DNA from: Botrimarina colliarenosi
GTDB taxonomy: Bacteria > Planctomycetota > Planctomycetia > Pirellulales > Lacipirellulaceae
Assembly (NCBI RefSeq): GCF_007859955.1
Contig: NZ_SJPR01000001.1
Location: 997,590 to 1,061,589, forward strand
Direction: 5' to 3'
Length of the DNA stretch: 64,000 bases
Shown here: positions 61,371-64,000 of the stretch, piece after piece
Layout: each line of letters begins with the position of its first letter
How positions within the stretch are numbered: the stretch's first letter is position 1
Made by a program: the position numbers and the translations under genes
Notes under the pieces: generated by a model
What the model was told of the DNA's origin: nothing
What the model saw: only the letters and a program-made list of their open reading frames with translations
Database searches by the model: none

Positions 61371-61589
61371 GCTGGTCGCGTTCCATAGGGTGTCGCCCTG
61401 ATTCAAGCGATTATCAACAAGGCAGAGCCGCGGCGGCGCTTCAAGTAACCCATCTTCGATCCGGGCCGAATCTTGCTGAGGTGATGTCCACCGACCGCAA
61501 TTTCGGGGATACTCGCGAGAATAATGTCGTGGTCGGTGGTAAGCCCCCCATGCGGCGGGCGGGAACTGAGCCTCATACGTTAGACGAAT

Positions 61590-61931
61590 GTGCGGATCAC
61601 AGTAACTCTCTTTGCCATTGCCGTTCTCGTGCTAGGGTGCGGAAAGAAAGACAAAACCATGACGTGGTCAGACTCACTCGATCCAATTGCGATCACTACT
61701 GACGCAGTCGCTTCCAAAGCCAAGCCTGTACTGCTTGTCATACACGAAGACGGACACGGAGGTTGGCAGTTTATGGATGGCGGAGACGTAAGCGGTTCGA
61801 AACCGCACGTCATGCCCAAATACGAGTTATTGAAGCTCGACCCCACTCTGAAGGAAGTCATAGACCTTCCGGTAGATTGGGAAGCGCGACGGAGTAGTGC
61901 GTCATCTCCTTGGGTAAGGAGGAAGAGGTGA
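61590..61931 (+). CDS. Small lipoprotein in an AT-richer patch
   Basis: 113 residues, GTG start. Signal with lipobox MRITVTLFAIAVLVLGCGKK (Cys17). The rest is short: VLLVIHEDGHGGWQFMDGGD, YELLKLDPTLKEVIDLPVDW, EARRSSASSPWVRRK; this end (DLPxxW...SPWVR) resembles small DUF2185-like proteins, but I am not sure. Base composition around it (61370-62160) is clearly lower in GC than the neighbours, with A/T-rich codons, suggesting recent transfer. Family and function not recognised. Confidence 0.6.
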   Translation: MRITVTLFAIAVLVLGCGKKDKTMTWSDSLDPIAITTDAVASKAKPVLLVIHEDGHGGWQFMDGGDVSGSKPHVMPKYELLKLDPTLKEVIDLPVDWEARRSSASSPWVRRKR

Positions 61932-62168
61932 CATTGAGGTCGCCTAGCCAGTTGGATGCATAGGTCCTCAAACTCGCGTCGGTGCAGCTCAACCGCCGAC
62001 AGTTGCGGATGCACGACTAAAGTGCGAATTCATCCATGGACGCACGTCTCGGAGCTTCGAAGCGACGCCTCGGCTAGGAAGCTCTTCCAAAAGGCAAGGC
62101 CCGATGTCAGCCATCGTCGATTCGCCGCGACGTCACTCGGGCGACCGTCTCGGCAACATCTCCGGCAA
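61932..62168. other. 237-nt gap in the AT-richer patch
   Basis: No gene seen. A frame at 61956-62207 has no signal, motif or ribosome site, and runs antisense into the HDAC-like gene. Composition is as in the lipoprotein region. Confidence 0.35.
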
Positions 62169-63128
<960 letters not shown>

Positions 63129-63219
63129 TATCGCTTGAACGGGGCGGGGGGCGGCTGGGTTCGGGACCTGCCGATTACGCGGGCGGAGACCCCGGCGGTG
63201 GCGGGCGGGTCCCAGAATG

Positions 63220-63249
63220 TTGACACTTTCGCCGTGGGCTTGCTAGTGT
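63220..63249 (+). promoter_or_regulatory. Putative sigma-70 promoter
   Basis: TTGACA (63220-63225) and TAGTGT (63244-63249) are 18 nt apart, about 113 nt before the ATG at 63362. The -35 is perfect, the -10 is weak. Confidence 0.4.
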
Positions 63250-63361
63250 GGCGATGGACCGCCGCGCCCCGCGTGGCGACGTCCCAAACCCTTTTAGCGG
63301 CGGCGTTTAGGGGAAACCCCCCTTCTCCGCCAAGCCGCAACGGAACCGGAACCCCCTGGCG

Positions 63362-64000
63362 ATGCGTTATCTCTGCGACACGACCGTTGCGCGCTGGTTG
63401 CTTTGCCTCACGGTGATCGCCCTGGCGGCGCCCGCCTCGGCGCAGCGCTACAAGTCCGACGCCGTCGAGAGCCGGCTCTCGTCCAAGGGCGCCATTGCGC
63501 GGCGCTACGCCAAGTCGGGCACGGGCGACGCGCAGGAGTTCAAGGAATACGTCGAGAAGTACTTCTTCCCCGCGATGACGCAGCCCACGGCCGAGGGGCT
63601 GGCCGACCTTGAGAAGCTGCACGGCGACCTCTTCAAGTACTACCTGTACACCTCGACGGGCGAGACGCAGAAGTACATGAACCAGCAGGCGATGGAGTTT
63701 GCGGTCCGCGTGCTGCGCGCCTCGTATCATCCCAGTGTGCGTTACAACGCGCTGCTTATCCTCGGCAAGCTCGACGACAAGTACGCCGACCCCCCCACCC
63801 CGAGCGCCAAGGCGTGCGACCTGCTTTGCTCGCTCGCATCGAGGGCGCTCAAGAACGCCCGCGTCCCAAACTACGAGTTGGTTGGCGCGCTGATCGGCCT
63901 GGAACGCCATGCGAAGTACGTCCGGGTTCTGCCGAGCGACCAGCAGAAGGCGCTAGCGAAAACGCTGTACGACGTGATGTCGGTCGATAAGCTCGAGGGG
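63362..64000 (+). CDS. Secreted protein of unknown function, HEAT-like (3' end outside window)
   Basis: At least 213 residues; the frame runs off the end of the window. Signal peptide MRYLCDTTVARWLLCLTVIA followed by LAAPASAQ. The remainder is helical: EFKEYVEKYFFPAMTQPTAE, QAMEFAVRVLRASYHPSVRY, NALLILGKLDDKYADPPTPS. Short pairs of helices (HPSVRYNALLILG) resemble HEAT/armadillo repeats. No named family recognised. A sigma-70 type promoter is visible at 63220-63249. Confidence 0.6.
   Translation, partial: MRYLCDTTVARWLLCLTVIALAAPASAQRYKSDAVESRLSSKGAIARRYAKSGTGDAQEFKEYVEKYFFPAMTQPTAEGLADLEKLHGDLFKYYLYTSTGETQKYMNQQAMEFAVRVLRASYHPSVRYNALLILGKLDDKYADPPTPSAKACDLLCSLASRALKNARVPNYELVGALIGLERHAKYVRVLPSDQQKALAKTLYDVMSVDKLEG

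Overview
The window is a GC-rich (about 65 percent) bacterial chromosome segment that reads as a planctomycete, most likely order Pirellulales and close to the Lacipirellulaceae. The reasons are: secreted proteins ending in dockerin-like calcium repeats (DAADYTVWRD type) plus a PEP-CTERM tail, an alternative complex III cluster joined to a caa3 oxidase, a NamZ/DUF1343 protein, soluble ECF/anti-sigma pairs, and many palindromic intergenic repeats. No plasmid, phage, IS, CRISPR, rRNA or tRNA signature was seen.

Layout. 0-9 kb: end of a family 2 glycosyltransferase, an ABC-F ATPase, a NamZ-like muramidase, a secreted endonuclease I with dockerin and PEP-CTERM, an N-acetylmuramoyl-alanine amidase with a TTG start, a Gfo/Idh/MocA oxidoreductase and a transglutaminase. 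9-17.6 kb: a HGSNAT-like membrane acyltransferase, a methyltransferase, a UbiD decarboxylase, a TlpA-like thioredoxin, a stand-alone prepilin-peptidase N-terminal domain, a beta-CASP nuclease and a LOG family protein. 17.7-23.5 kb: an extracellular polymer-degrading block (chondroitinase-B-like beta helix, GH18, GH30, and a peptidoglycan-binding LAS-type metallopeptidase).

23.8-39.3 kb is one respiratory block on the plus strand: actA, actB, actC, an actD-actE fusion, actF, a small membrane protein, SCO, caa3 subunits II, I, III and IV, and a secreted thioredoxin. It encodes a quinol:cytochrome c oxidoreductase (ACIII) wired to a type A2 caa3 oxidase. Subunit III carries two extra helices and a long low-complexity insert.

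39.4-45.6 kb is a minus-strand signalling block: ECF sigma factor and a small zinc-finger-like partner, a membrane protein translationally coupled to a membrane-anchored Ser/Thr kinase, an FHA protein and an exported coiled-coil protein. 45.9-52.7 kb: a lipoprotein and an exopolysaccharide block (WcaF-like acyltransferase, WecA-like transferase with an extra C-terminal domain, GDP-fucose synthase, GDP-mannose dehydratase, glycosyltransferase). 52.7-64 kb: an RNase HII-like protein, a SixA-like phosphatase, ScpB, ribulose-phosphate epimerase, a histidine phosphatase homologue that lost its catalytic residues, a secreted KatG, two transporters, an AT-richer patch with a small lipoprotein, an HDAC-like deacetylase and a partial secreted protein.

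The most unusual feature is the intergenic DNA. At least seven different long inverted-repeat families occupy gene gaps; two of them occur twice with nearly identical arms, and one is nested inside another. Separately, 11-18 bp tandem duplications cluster right at stop codons. These were read by eye and have not been tested computationally.
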